A program made the position numbers and the translations under genes. Below are positions 33,171 through 44,804 of a DNA stretch of 64,000 nt, piece after piece (the first letter of the stretch is position 1; each line of letters starts with the position of its first letter). Source of the DNA: Chamaecrista fasciculata (Eukaryota > Streptophyta > Magnoliopsida > Fabales > Fabaceae); assembly GCA_003254925.1 (NCBI GenBank), contig QANZ01022140.1, forward strand, positions 1 through 64,000, given 5' to 3'. Under the pieces are notes generated by a model that saw only the letters and a list, made by a program, of their open reading frames with translations, was not told the origin of the DNA and did no database searches.

Positions 33171-33182
33171 TGGTATCAGAGC
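33171..33182 (+). other. Primer-binding site of the TRIM
   Basis: TGGTATCAGAGC, complementary to the 3' end of initiator tRNA-Met, starts two bases after the 5' LTR. Confidence 0.95.
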
Positions 33183-33624
33183 TGAGGTTGAAGTCCAGGG
33201 AGGAAGAAGGGAGAGGAAGGAGCAAGTGGGTCAGCCAGTCAGCATAAGGTTCCGGCACTGCAACATCAAGAGAGGTTGGTTCAGTCTAGCTTTTGATTTT
33301 AATTCCAGTTTTGAAGTTAGTTTTCTGGAATTTGGAGTGGTTGTCTATTAGAATGTTTGTGGTTGTTGGTTGCTTGTGGTGCTGGTTATTGGTTGTCTGT
33401 TTTGTGGTGTTGGTTATTGGTTGTCTGTTGGTATGATGATGACCGTGAGGTTTTAAAGTTCCGTTATTTGATGGGAGAGCGGACTTTATGTTGTGGCAAT
33501 GCATGATTTAGGACTATTTGGTTGGAGGGTCTGAATATGCAGTGTATGATGAGTAATGGAGAGGGATATGTGTGTGCAACGAGGAGAGGTTGTGCAAGTG
33601 ATGAGATGTTACGTTGGCAACGAA

Positions 33625-33832
33625 GAGGTGCTGCACAAGCAAGAAGAGATGTCATGCAGGTGAAGAGATACCGTGCTGACGATGCTATGCAAGCGACGAG
33701 GAGATGCCACGTACGTGATGAGAGGATACTGTGTTGGTGACGAGGAGATGCTACACAAGCAAGAAGAGATGTCATGCAGGTGAAGAGATGCCGTGCTGAC
33801 GATGCTGTGCAAGCGACGAGGAGATGCCACAC
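33625..33832 (+). repeat. Tandem ~120-bp repeats inside the TRIM
   Basis: The block containing ACAAGCAAGAAGAGATGTCA, TGCAGGTGAAGAGAT and GCAAGCGACGAGGAGATGCC occurs at about 33635-33711 and 33755-33831, with GACGAGGAGATG-type sub-repeats throughout. Open frames over this segment are products of the repeat. Confidence 0.85.
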
Positions 33833-36090
33833 AGTTTATTTGAGGGAGGACTAGAGTGTTCTCCGAGAATAGATGAAGATCAGAAAAGCTGAGAATGTAG
33901 AGAGGTCAGTTTTTCTGATAGAGTTTGATTATGTGAGACTTTGAATAAAGGGAGGATTTGTTGGGGTTCTTTTGTTTTTTCAAAGTCCCACATTGGTCAA
34001 GTTAGGAAAGTTGAGTGGGTGAGGAAGCTATAAATAGAGAGGGCTTTTCACCTTAAGAGGTACCACAACTTACATAGAAATCCTAATGGGTGTATTGGGG
34101 TTTGGGTAGTTGTGAGTCATTTTTTGAGAGAGGGTTTGCAATTTTCTCCGGTCAAAAATTGTATTGAGGAGGGTTTGTAATTTTTCCGTGCAAAAATTAC
34201 AAATAGTGAATTTTGTCCCAGAGGGGGCCGTGGAGTAGGTCTTGAGGCACCGAACCACGTTAAAGATTTGTGTTCGTTTCTCCGTTTCCTCTTCCTTTAT
34301 TTCTTGTGTGGGTTGCGCTTCCGCCCAACACGGATGACCCCACCTCCAAAACCCCCTGTATCAATATTTGTAGTAGCATCAGTGTTCAACTTACAGAAGG
34401 GAAACGAAGGTTTGGTCCAACCAAGAGGAGAGTTAGGATTTAATTGATTAGCCTCAGAACTTTTGCACCACTGACCATCCTCCCATAAAGAATAAACTTT
34501 GTGCCATAAGCTCGCTAAAATACACTTGTTCTTGCCAATTTTTTTTTTATCATTCCTAGTTTCCCAAATGAGACACAACATCATAATCGCAACAGATAAT
34601 TTCTCAATGGACCACGAGAGTCCCTCAATATTTAGCCAGTCAATAATTTTATTATAATAAAAGCAGCTAGAGTAATCAAAACTACCAGAATTCCAAATTA
34701 CCTGAACATCAGGACACATGATCAGGCAATGATAGGCATCCTCCTCCTCCTTTTGACAGAAAACGCAAGGTTCACAAATGCATAGACCCATGTTATTGAG
34801 AGCCTCGGTGGTGGGGATGATGTTTAGACACGCTCTCCAACCAAATACCTTGAATCTAGGTAAGATAGGTAGCTTCCACAATTTCTTCCAAAAATATTGC
34901 TCCACATCAATAGTAGATGAGGCCACTAGATTTGTGTTTTGCCACACCCTTCTCATCTGTTCATGAAAACAACTTCTCACAGAAAACATACCTTTTGGGT
35001 CAGCACACCAAGCCCAACTATCTTTGCAGATATTGGGAGGGATGGGAATGCTGAGAGTACGACACTGGATCTCTGTAGGGAAAGATTCAGTAATGAGGTG
35101 ACGGTTCCATGTCTTCAAGTGCTCACAAAACATATCACACACCTTAACCAGATTGACATTATCAAAATTGATAGAACACGCGTCACAAGGGGGGTTCCTT
35201 GGGATCCATGAGTCATCGTGAATCCAAGTGTCTTTACCATCACCAATACATTTAAGAAGATTCTGAACCAAGACTTCTTATTCAGGAGTCTCCAGCACTG
35301 TTTAGCCAAGAGCGCTTTGTTGAAAGATTCAAGATCCTTGAAGCCCATGCCTCCAAGACATTTAGGTAAGGAAAGTCTTTCCCAGCTTAACCAGTGTATC
35401 TTCTTCTCGTTTTGATTGGAACCCCACCAAACTTTCGCCATAAGTTGTGATAACTCACTGCATAAGCCTTTTGGGAGCAAGAAACAACTCATAGAATAAG
35501 TTGGAGCTGATTGGGCAACAACTTTAATTAGCACTTCTTCACCTGCTTTTGAAAGCACATTTTCTTTTCAGCCTTGAAGGCGCTTCCAAACCCGTTCTTT
35601 AATTGTTTGGAATGAAGTCCCCTTGTTCCGACCCACCAGCATAGGTAACCCCAAATATCTTTCATTATAGGCTTGGTTTCTAATACCCAGCAAGTGGAAG
35701 ATCGAATCCCTGCATTGATGAGAACAATTGGGACTAAAGAAAATAGATGATTTTTCAAGGTTGATCTTCTGTCTAGAGGCATTCTCATAGGTATGCAAAG
35801 TGTCAAGAAGAACCCTAACATTACCAGAATTGACCTTGAGGAAAATTAGGCTTTCATCATCAAAGAACAGATGAGAGATGCTGGGAGAATTGGTGGAAGG
35901 TCTGATACCATGCATAATGTTGCTTTTTTCCTTTGAATCCAATAGGGCACTAAAGCCTTCAGCACATAAAAGGAACAAATAGGGAGATAAGGGATCACCT
36001 TGACGAAGGCCTCTGCTAGGCAAGAAATACTCAGAGTCACTGCCATTTACTCTAACTTGGAAACTAACATAAGAGACACATTTCACAATA

Positions 36091-36872
36091 AAAATTTAAC
36101 TTAACTTCATTTTTTTTTTGCCTTAACTTAACTTCATCATTAACCCTACCACTTTATATTTTATTCAAGTTTTTTATGTGGAATATTATATTGTAATTAG
36201 TGGGAGTTATAGGCCAAAAACAAAATTAGTGGGAGTTAACTGCTTCATATCACGTTTGAAAATTTTTTATTTTTCTTTTTAATACTTTATGGTTTTCTAT
36301 ATTTTTCTTTAAATTTTACAAAAATGAGTGAAACCACCATACAACAAATTAGAGAAATAATTCATCTACAACCTAAAATATCTGTCATTTGGATAGGCAC
36401 AAAATTGATCTATACAAAAAGATTCCCATAGATAATGAAGCAGATTTTTACAAACTAACTTCATAAAATATTTTATCATTGAAGATTAAAAAATATTTGA
36501 AGTTGGTAGATGATAGAGTTGGCAATCTAGTCTAATATTTCTTCATCTCGATTTAGCCTTTTAGTGTGTTCCTAATTTCAGCCATAACCACGGTTGATGG
36601 TGAGGACACAATTGATCTCAACCTCTTGTAGCCATGGAGGCGAGGACTCATGAACATGATAGTATAAAATGCCTTAAATTTATCATATACAATGATTTAT
36701 ATAAACCAAAAAAAAAGAGATGATGATAGATTAAGTAGTTATGCTACCTCACATTACATTTAGGTTTGAGTACATGAATGTATTTAAAAAATTTCTTAAT
36801 TCATGGATTATGAGGTTCCAATAATTTGAAATAAACAAAAGGTAAAAGAGATAACTTGAAATATGAAATGAA
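36091..36872. other. AT-rich spacer, nothing identified
   Basis: Contains a short direct repeat TTAACTTAACTTCAT (36095 and 36122) at the LINE edge. Otherwise no gene or element boundary is seen. Confidence 0.4.
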
Positions 36873-39038
36873 TCTATTCTCTATGATATAATAAGGAGAA
36901 GCATACCCAAATTCTTGCCACATGGCTCCTACGTGGCATGGGAGCCACCTTCTAATTCCATGTGTCTCCTACGTGGCATATTTGTGTCGTATGAATGATT
37001 TCCATGTGGAATGTTAATGACACTTGGATTAATTTAGCCAAGTGGACTCGAAATAATTAATGCAGCTCAATCGCGAATTTAATGTGATTGAGTGTTTTAG
37101 GCATTAATGATTGCTAATCATGTATTTATTTGTGTTGTTTTTGGTATATATTTGAATTGATTAATGTTGTCCAATCACGAAATTAATGTGATTGAGTGTT
37201 TCTTCCATTTATGATTGCCAATCATGTGTTTAATTATCTTACTTTTGGCAATCAATTAAATACAATTATAATGTATTGTTGTTATTTTAAGATTAGTTGA
37301 CAAATCAATATAAATTACCATGCAAATTTGGTATCTTTGACCTCATATCATATCTAAAATGAGTTACCATGTCAATCAAAATGATTTTTTAAAATCGAAA
37401 AGATATTAATTTCGGTAATTCATGCACTTTAAAAAATGCAAAATAAATTAATTAACCATGTTCCATAAAAATTGAACTGATTTATGGCAACAAATACTAT
37501 ATTAAAAATTAAAAATAAAAGTAATTACTCGATTTCCTTCAGTTCCAGAATTAATAAGTTAATATATATATATAGTAATTATAAATTAGACCTATTGAAA
37601 TTAATATGCCCGGATTATTATGATTTTGTGATTAGGTTACTTGATTCTCTCCAATCATAAATTCAAATTAATATGCATTATTTTAGGATATATTTTTTAA
37701 ATTCAAATTTTGATTTCATGGGATCCACTATATAATATCTCTCATTTAGACCGAAATTTTTTCCTATATATACTTCTTCAGTCATAGTTCATTTCCACCA
37801 TTCTCACGTATTCTTATTCTTTTTTTTTCTCTGATTCAAGTTTTCTCTTTTGTTCTTAAGGGACTCTTCTGTTTCTAAACGGCGCACGAAATTGAGTAAG
37901 TATTTTGTGATTTATTTTCTAATGCCAACTACAATATCTATTGCCATCAACGACAACGACTTCAAAATTGGTACGAGTTTTGCAAGTTGCATCTACTACT
38001 TTCTCTTTCTATTTATTTTTTCAGGAAAATTCTATTTTGCTACAGAAAATGAATGCGACATAAATTAAGAGGTATCCTTCTCTCATTGAAATTGCAGACA
38101 CAAATAAAATACTTTTCATTATCCTCACTTCTATTTCACATTTTTTGGATCAGTGCATCAATCACCTTTAATTTCTTGAATTTTCCTTTTCTTATTCCAC
38201 ATTTTTATATATTAGCATTAATTTACATGAATATACATACAAATTTGAAACGTGCAATTTCATGAATTATGCATTCATATTATTCTATAAAGTTATATTA
38301 TGTTTTGCCATTGATTCACCATGAACAGAAGATAAGAGTACAGGACAAAGTAATGTGAGAAGGAGATAGAAGTAATGTGAGAGGGACAAAGTTATTTGTA
38401 TTAACTACAAAATCATCATTCCCTCTAAATTGAGATTTTGAATTTTCAAATGGATGAATTTGATTGGTCATTACTTTTATAATTAAGAAATAATAATTCA
38501 GAATTCTCATTAAACCAACTTATAATTTCAAATTATAAAGATTTTTTGTGATTTTTGTTAATGTCATTATAATTTGTTATGTTTTGGGTCATTTTAAAGT
38601 ATTTAATTTAATCATTATCTACANATTGATTAATGTTGTCCAATTACGAAATTAATGTGATTGAGTGTTTCTTCCATTTATGATTTAAACCAACTTATAA
38701 TTTCAAATTATAAAGATTTTTTGTGATTTTTGTTAATGTCATTATAATTTGTTATGTTTTGGGTCATTTTAATTTGTTATAAAGTTTGTTTGCTTATGAT
38801 TAAATTTCACTAGACACTATGTATATTTTGTCTTTTGTTCACTTAGTGAAGTTGCTTATAGTTTAGCTTTATATTATGAAGTGATGATACCAACATTTTA
38901 TTAATAACACACTTATAACATTACAATTCCATATTTATGTATTTTGTTATTTTATAGATTTATTAACCATAACTTTAATCATAATTAATTTATGTAAGAA
39001 AAAAAATCATCCTGCGCGATGCGCAGGGGTCAGACTAG
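36873..39038 (+). mobile_element. Non-autonomous Helitron, about 2.2 kb
   Basis: The 3' end is textbook: a hairpin CCTGCGC / GCGCAGG (39011-39017 and 39021-39027, 3-base loop), seven spacer bases, then CTAG (39035-39038) followed by T. The 5' end is a TC-initiated TCTATGATATAATAAGGAG-type sequence at 36873-36880, like plant Helitron 5' ends. No Rep/helicase is encoded. GGCTCCTACGTGGCATGGGA and TGTCTCCTACGTGGCAT are repeated near the 5' end. A single N sits inside at 38624. Confidence 0.8.
38512..38775. repeat. Internal duplication around a single N in the Helitron
   Basis: The block ACCAACTTATAATTTCAAAT through GTTTTGGGTCATTTTAA occurs at about 38513-38596 and again at about 38690-38773. Just right of the N (38624) is a copy of 37160-37218 (ATTGATTAATGTTGTCCAAT onward). 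Confidence 0.85.
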
Positions 39039-39090
39039 TATATATAAGAAACAAGAAAATTTATAGACTAAGTATAACTGAGGTGTTATA

Positions 39091-39694
39091 TGATAATAGG
39101 CCCAATAATTAGGAGGCCCAAATGGCAGAGCATTTCCTTGATCCAGCAGGCTACAAACCCACCAGATGGATCACATAGGCATGAACGCCCTGTATCTCGA
39201 CATTAGATGTGGACGCCAACAATTACGAAGGGTGTGGGCGCCCACACACCAACAAATAAGGAAACATTCCCTAAGTCAATCAGGAGCCAATTAAGGATCG
39301 ATCAAGATCCGCTGTCAATCAAGGCAAATCACTCAGAGATCCTTTCCCTTGATAACGCCTTAGCCATCAAGGCACCTTTCACAGAAAGGGAAATTACGTG
39401 GGAGCCAAGGATCACAATCAGATTAGCCAGGATCACAATCAAGCATCCAGACATTTATGACAAGATCACGCCATATCACCCTCAGCCAGTATAAAAGGTT
39501 GACCCTTCACACTGGAAAAAGGTACGCTCTCTACTCAGTCAATTGAGATTATCGAGCTCATAACTCTTACTAACTTAAGCATCGGAGGTGAATCGCAGGG
39601 CCACCCTGTGCGTTCATTGTCTTGTAGGTAACCTTGAACCCAGAGTTGTCTCATCTGAACCAGGTAATGACCCCCGGCCAGAACCTGTTCATCA
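39091..39694 (+). mobile_element. Solo LTR, relative of the 7604-8267 LTR
   Basis: Starts TGATAATAGGCCC and ends CTGTTCATCA, flanked by a perfect TTATA duplication (39086-39090 and 39695-39699). It has a TATAAAAGG box at about 39492 and the same 3' word order as the Gypsy-like LTR at 7604. A plus-strand frame inside (39207-39494) is not a gene. Confidence 0.92.
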
Positions 39695-39699
39695 TTATA

Positions 39700-40330
39700 T
39701 ATATATAGGGTTTGAAGCTCTCTCTCTCAGTCTCTTATAACAATTAAAAGAAATTATTTTGAAGATTATATACTTGTTTTGAATTAAAACGTACTTCATC
39801 GCTAATCTTTATCTGTTTATTTTAATTTGAATAGTAGTGGAAAAAAATTGATATAGTATGATACTATATATGATGTGCATCCATAGTATGGGTATGATTA
39901 ATGATTAATTAACCTGCTTATTAATTAGTACAACTTTATAGTTGAAATTTGGCAATTATTAAAGTACCCTATCATCAGTTTAGGACTTTAGCCCTCACAC
40001 GGATGTTCAAGAAGCTTATAAAAATCATATATTTTTTAACCTGAAAATAGTGTAAGAATATAGCTAAAAAAGAAACTGGATATGGACCACACCCATGTGA
40101 AGGAGTTAAATATTTCTTGCTAATTTTATCAACTAATTAAGCTTTTTGGGAATTAAAAATGTGAGTACTACTATTTAATTTCAGCATGATTATTTGGTCA
40201 TTAATTTAGGAGATTCTTCTGATCAAAAGTACTTAGTTTAGTCACAAAGTAATAACATTAAGGATTGCAGCCAATTAACTTTTTGAATTAGATTAAGGAG
40301 CTAACAAAACGTACCTTCGATAGACTTAAT
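39700..40330. other. AT-rich spacer
   Basis: No gene or element end is recognised. Confidence 0.4.
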
Positions 40331-40333
40331 TAA

Positions 40334-41264
40334 GGCTCCGTTCGTTTGCACTTATAATAAAATTTGCTCTGATTATAATCAGAGTATGATTATAATCAAA
40401 GTTGATTATTTGTGTATTGGTGTTTGGATGAAAGTTGATTATTTGGTGTGAAATTATAAAATAGGTATGTAATGATTGTGGTTGGTAGATAGGAGGGTAA
40501 GGAAATTGATAAATTGTATAGGGGTAGAAATGGAAGAAAAAGTTGGAAAAAGTAGGAAAAAGTAAGATGTGATTTGATTATAATCAAAGTGTGTTTGGAT
40601 GTGATTGTTGCTTTTAAAAAAAATCAGATTTTGTCACTGTTTGCCTTGGGAATCGTGAAAATATAATTATAATCATAAGTAACTTGTGAGGTGCTTATTT
40701 GGTTTGGTCGACCATTCTATTTTTGCCTCCGAAATGGTGGACCAAAAGGACTAAAGTGTAGTAATCAGGTCCCAACATTCGGTGGACTATCAAAAAAAAT
40801 GGTCCACTGTTTGACACAAGATGAGAGAGAATGTAAAAAAGAATTTCGGACCCGAAAAAAATTTCAATGTGGCTCATTTCAGGTATTCGGTCGACCATTT
40901 TTTGTATCGGTGGACCGAACGTCGGGCCTGATAGCATTCTCAGGTTGAAATTTCGTCGACCATTTTTTACATTGGTGGACCGAACGTTGGGCCTGATATC
41001 ATTCTCAAGTTGATATTTGGTCCACCGTTGACAGAATCGGTCGACCATTTCAGATAAATTACTATTTTAGTCTTGTGATGTGTGATTGAATGTATTAGAG
41101 TATAGGTAATTATAGGTATATATATAGGGGTATAAGTGTAATTGAGTGTGTTTGATTATAAAAAAATCAAGATTATAATTTGATCAGAAAAAAAACACAA
41201 ACGAACATACTTATTACGATTATAATTACAACAGATTATAATTAGAGCGCAAACGAACTGAGCA
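40334..41264. mobile_element. Tourist-like MITE, 931 bp
   Basis: Starts GGCTCCGTTCGTTTGC and ends GCAAACGAACTGAGCA, imperfect inverted termini. TAA flanks both sides (40331-40333 and 41265-41267). Subterminal ATTATAATC words occur in both orientations. An inner tract at 40690-41050 alternates GGTCGACCATTT and GGTGGACCGAACG words. A related 5' half lies at 62843-63060. No transposase. Confidence 0.85.
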
Positions 41265-41542
41265 TAAGTATAATAATTAGTATGCTAGGTGTTGGGAAAA
41301 CAAAAAGACGTAGAAAGGAAAAGGAAACCTTAGTAATTAATTAGTTGCTAATTAATTATAAAGTTAATGAATTTACCCTCAATAATTAGGATATAGGATG
41401 TGTAGACTACTTTAGGGCATGTGAAGCTTAGAAGAGTTTGAAGCTCAAGAAGGAACTGTGTAACCCTAATAAATATAAGTGTGCTTTGAAAACAAATCCT
41501 AGTTGGCACTATGATTAATTTAAATCCAATTTCACCACTACA

Positions 41543-41710
41543 ATTTTTTTTTTTGTTAAATTATGGGTCTAAGCGGAGACTAATTCTATTGAGCGGGAAA
41601 TAAAGAGTTAAATCTAAAGTCCCCTTAACAAAGTCAACTCCAAAAGTTAATTTTAGTTTTCTCACCTAAAGTGCAGCCCGCTTACTCTTGTACCAAACCA
41701 TTGTTGGTAC
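41543..41710 (-). mobile_element. SINE-like retroposon, reverse orientation
   Basis: A perfect 12-bp duplication TTCACCACTACA (41531-41542 and 41711-41722) bounds a 168-base insert. A T-run on its left is the reversed poly(A) tail. On the minus strand the 3' part reads TCTCCGCTTAGACCCATAA, similar to the tail of the other SINE (49075-49265). The tRNA-like head is poorly preserved. Confidence 0.75.
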
Positions 41711-41722
41711 TTCACCACTACA

Positions 41723-42385
41723 GTTTTAGTTCAATTTCAAGCATATATATACATAGCTATAGCTAGCAACATATATATAGAATTAGATCATTAATAGCTA
41801 AACTATAATTAGGAGGTGCTGATTTAGCTAGAAAGTCATACTTGAGAGGATTTCCATATATTTACGTACCCAAATAGATTGTGCCTAAAATTCTCAGCCA
41901 AAAATTAAAATGATCTGTGTTTATTAGCCATATCTCTTCTAGTTTATAAAATCAAACCCCTAGCTAGAATCTTTGAGAAACTAATTAAGGCCATATATAC
42001 ATGCTTGAAATGAAATTACAAAAATTCTTTATAAATAATTACACTATATTAATCTCAATATTATTAATCAGTGATTTTACTATTTTAGTATCTGAATGAA
42101 TTTGTACGTTGTTACTGATTAGAAACATCTAATTTAGTTTGATAATTATGTTGTTAATTATTACTAACGTTTTAATCATATGTAGTCCTTATATTAAAGA
42201 ATGGATGTTGTTCTACAAAATGATAAATTGATAATATATAGTACGTAACTGATTAAAATATACAAGTAATGTAAGAACTGATTAAAAGAAAATAACAATT
42301 TTTTCTTTAAAAAATCAGAAGATAACCAAAAATAAAAAAATACAATTTTTGTGTCTTAAAAATACTGGTAATGTAAAACGTATGC
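41723..42385. other. AT-rich spacer
   Basis: No gene, RNA gene or transposon end was recognised. Confidence 0.4.
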
Positions 42386-42393
42386 ATATAAAC

Positions 42394-42739
42394 CTAGGAA
42401 GCATGGACACTGACACGGACACGGGACACGACACGGACACGGACACAGTGACACGCTAAACTCTCAAAATTACGCGACACGACACACCATATATTTATAT
42501 ATATAAATAATTAAATATTCATAATTTTTAATGAAAAATTTAAAAAATACAAGTTTTATTCATAATATATGTCATATGTATTATTATTTTTTCTTATATG
42601 TCATGTTAAAGTCACAAAAAATTGATTTATATTTTAAAATTTATGAGTATGTGTCGTGTCGGTGTCGTATGGGTGTCGGACACTGACACGTGTCTGACAC
42701 GGTGACACGCCCTCAAAATGAAGTGTCCATGCTTCTTAG
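42394..42739. mobile_element. 346-bp hAT-type MITE, copy 2
   Basis: A perfect 8-bp duplication ATATAAAC (42386-42393 and 42740-42747) flanks termini CTAGGAAGCATGGACAC and GTGTCCATGCTTCTTAG. The inner sequence is nearly identical in layout and equal in length to copy 1 (23890-24235). Confidence 0.93.
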
Positions 42740-42774
42740 ATATAAACACATGCATGTATTTATATTAATTAAAT

Positions 42775-43932
42775 GTCAAAGTACGAATTTGGTCCCGTAA
42801 TTTTGCTCTAGTTCCCAAATCAGTCTTATAATTTTTTTTGTCTCGAATTTGGTCATGTATCTTTGCTTCAGGTTCCAAATCAGTTCTATATATTTTTTAG
42901 TCTCAGTTTTGGTCCCATATGTTCTGAAAATCTCCCATCGTTTGTCCCCCTTCTATTTTAAATTACAGTTTAGTCCTGGAAACTTCAAGTCCCTTTCACT
43001 TTAGTCCCTGACTATCAAAATGAAAGTGAAAGAGCATCCCTGAAGATTCTCAAACTTTACATCTTGGTCCCTAATCCATGAATTCTTCATTAAATGGAAT
43101 AGAAATGAAAAAAGACACAAATTAAAAGCAAATGACAGAAGGACCAAAACTAAAAACGCAGAAAATTTTAAACCCACCGGAAAACGTACGGAAATCGCCG
43201 AGAAACTCAAAAACTCATCCAAAAATCCCAATTCTCGCTGAAACCTCACTCAAATAATTGCCCTCAAATGCTTTGAGAAAGAATTTTCAAAAATCCAAAC
43301 TTTTGAGGAGGGAGGTGATACAAGATTTCCTTACATTTGGTGATTCCGAGAGAGAAGTTCTGAAATCCCTTACATTTCTTCTATCACCCCCCTCCTCAAA
43401 AGTTTGGATTTTCGAAGATTCTTTTTTAAAGCATTTGAGGGGGATTATTTGAGTGAGATTTCAATGAGAATTGAGGTTTTTGGATGAGTTCTTGAGTTTC
43501 TCGGCGATTTTCGTACATTTTCCGACAAGTTTTGGGCATTTTCCGTTGGGTTTTATATTTTCTGCGTTTTCAATTTTGGTCATCTGTCATTTGCTTTAAT
43601 TTGTATTGTTTTTGCATTTTTATTCCATTTCATGAAAAAATCATGGATTAGGGACCAAGATATAAGGTTTGAGAATCTTCAGGGATGCTCTTTCACTTTC
43701 ATTTTGATAGTCAGGGACTTGAAGTTTTCAGGACTAAACTGTAATTTAAAATAGACGGAGGACTAACGGTGGAAGGTTTCAAAACAAATGGAACCAAAAC
43801 TGAGACAAAAAAAGATATAAGACTGATTTGGGACCTAGAGCAAAGATACAGGACCAAATTCGAGACAAAAAAATTTATAGAACTGATTTGGGAACTGGAG
43901 CAAAGTTTCAGGACTAAATTCACACTTTAGCC
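42775..43932. mobile_element. 1.16-kb foldback element, Mutator-like
   Basis: Two arms of roughly 480 bases are inverted copies about a centre near 43350. CATCCCTGAAGATTCTCAAA (about 43034) mirrors TTTGAGAATCTTCAGGGATG (about 43668), and CCAAACTTTTGAGGAGGG mirrors CCCTCCTCAAAAGTTTGG. The flanks are a perfect TTAATTAAAT (42765-42774 and 43933-43942), a 9-10 bp duplication as for Mutator-like elements. The arms carry AATTTGGTCCC-type words. No transposase; frames inside are products of the palindrome. Confidence 0.9.
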
Positions 43933-43942
43933 TTAATTAAAT

Positions 43943-44277
43943 GTAAACATGAAATGCTCATCCAATATAATCTAATAAGCAGAACAGTTTTACACAAACA
44001 TGTCTCAAATGCAATTATCAATGCATATATATAATAATATAATTAAGAGTTGGGAGCACATTGTTATATATATACCTGGAATATAATTTAGTGGGTTAGT
44101 TAATTAGGGTATTAATATAGTGTTTGGTAAAAGTCTAAAAGAGCAGGAAAAATAGCAGACGTGGGACTACTGAGTCCATTAACATTTTGAGAGAAACAGA
44201 AGGTACGTGGATGAAAAGAAAAAGATAGTCTCAATGACAATAAGGCTGTTTTGACCTCTACTGAGTCCATTAATAGG
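43943..44277. other. Spacer, no gene identified
   Basis: AT-rich. CTACTGAGTCCATTAA occurs at about 44167 and again at about 44259, next to the foldback that follows. Confidence 0.4.
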
Positions 44278-44804
44278 TTAAAACCTCATTTTGATCCTCA
44301 AACTGTGGAGTAAGTTTCATTTTGTTTTAAAATTATTTTTTTGTTCTATTTAAATCCTTAAACTTTCACATTTGTTCCGTTTTGATTCTCAAAATATGAT
44401 TTTTTGAGTTTTTGCCATTATTTATAACCTAGACGGGTGAAATAGACTATTTATCTCTTATATGTGTCTTGATATAAGCGGGTTGACAAAGAAAAAAAGA
44501 AAAACTATTCTTAGTCCCAAATTGAAGATAAAAGTTAACCACAAAATTATCTTCAATTTGTGATTAAGAACGGAAGTTCTTCTTTCTCTCTTTGCCAACT
44601 AACGTATTATGACACATATGAGAGAAAAATGATCTATCTAAATTGTCCAAGTTAGATATAACAACAGAAACTATATAAAATCACATTTTGGGAACCAAAT
44701 AGAACAAATGTAAAAGTTTGAGAACCAAAACGGAACAAAAAATAATTTTATGACTAAAATGAAACTTACCTTATAGCTTGAAGACCAAAATGAATATTTG
44801 ACCT
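44278..44804. mobile_element. Foldback element, target of a LINE insertion
   Basis: The left arm AGGTTAAAACCTCATTTTGA (44277) is mirrored at the right end by ACCAAAATGAATATTTGACC (44785-44804). Inner arms also match: AAACTTTCACATTTGTTC inverts to GAACAAATGTAAAAGTTT, and a ATTGAAGATAA / TTATCTTCAAT pair flanks the centre. The LINE inserted exactly at its right end. Confidence 0.75.

Larger units (their letters stand above)
32797..34330 (+). mobile_element. TRIM: short non-autonomous LTR retroelement
   Basis: Two 372-bp LTRs (32797-33168 and 33959-34330) begin TGTTGGGGTTC and end CGCCCAACA. I counted three differences between them. The 5-bp flanks CGAAT and CGGAT differ by one base. A primer-binding site follows the 5' LTR and a purine tract (AATAAAGGGAGGATT) precedes the 3' LTR. 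The internal region is under 800 bases with no gag or pol, so mobilisation needs proteins from another element. It sits in the RNase H region of the minus-strand LINE; removing it and one flank rejoins the codons for VIRD. Confidence 0.93.
32369..36090 (-). mobile_element. Decayed LINE on the minus strand, split by a TRIM insertion
   Basis: Coding runs right to left. Reverse transcriptase (GLRQGDPLSPYLFLLCAEGF, SHLFFDDESLIF) covers 36086-35568, a stop interrupts at about 35568, and more thumb-region coding runs to about 35270. A frame change leads to the zinc-knuckle domain (CVFCQKEEEDAYHCLIMC) and the start of RNase H (FCKLNTDAT, GGFGGGVIR) down to 34336. The rest of RNase H (LESLAIKKGVLLAHQLG, LIVESDAKIVIDLL, WIPRCCNMAAHQAA) continues at 32776-32402. 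A poly(T) run at 32369-32381 is the reversed poly(A) tail. The catalytic box reads FDDE in place of FADD, and a one-base frame change separates the two RNase H parts. The element is 5'-truncated and dead. Confidence 0.9.

Noticed and set aside
33464-33832. Open frames rich in repeated HDISSCL/ATRR-type segments on both strands
   Set aside because: They come from the tandem repeats inside the TRIM and lie between its LTRs.
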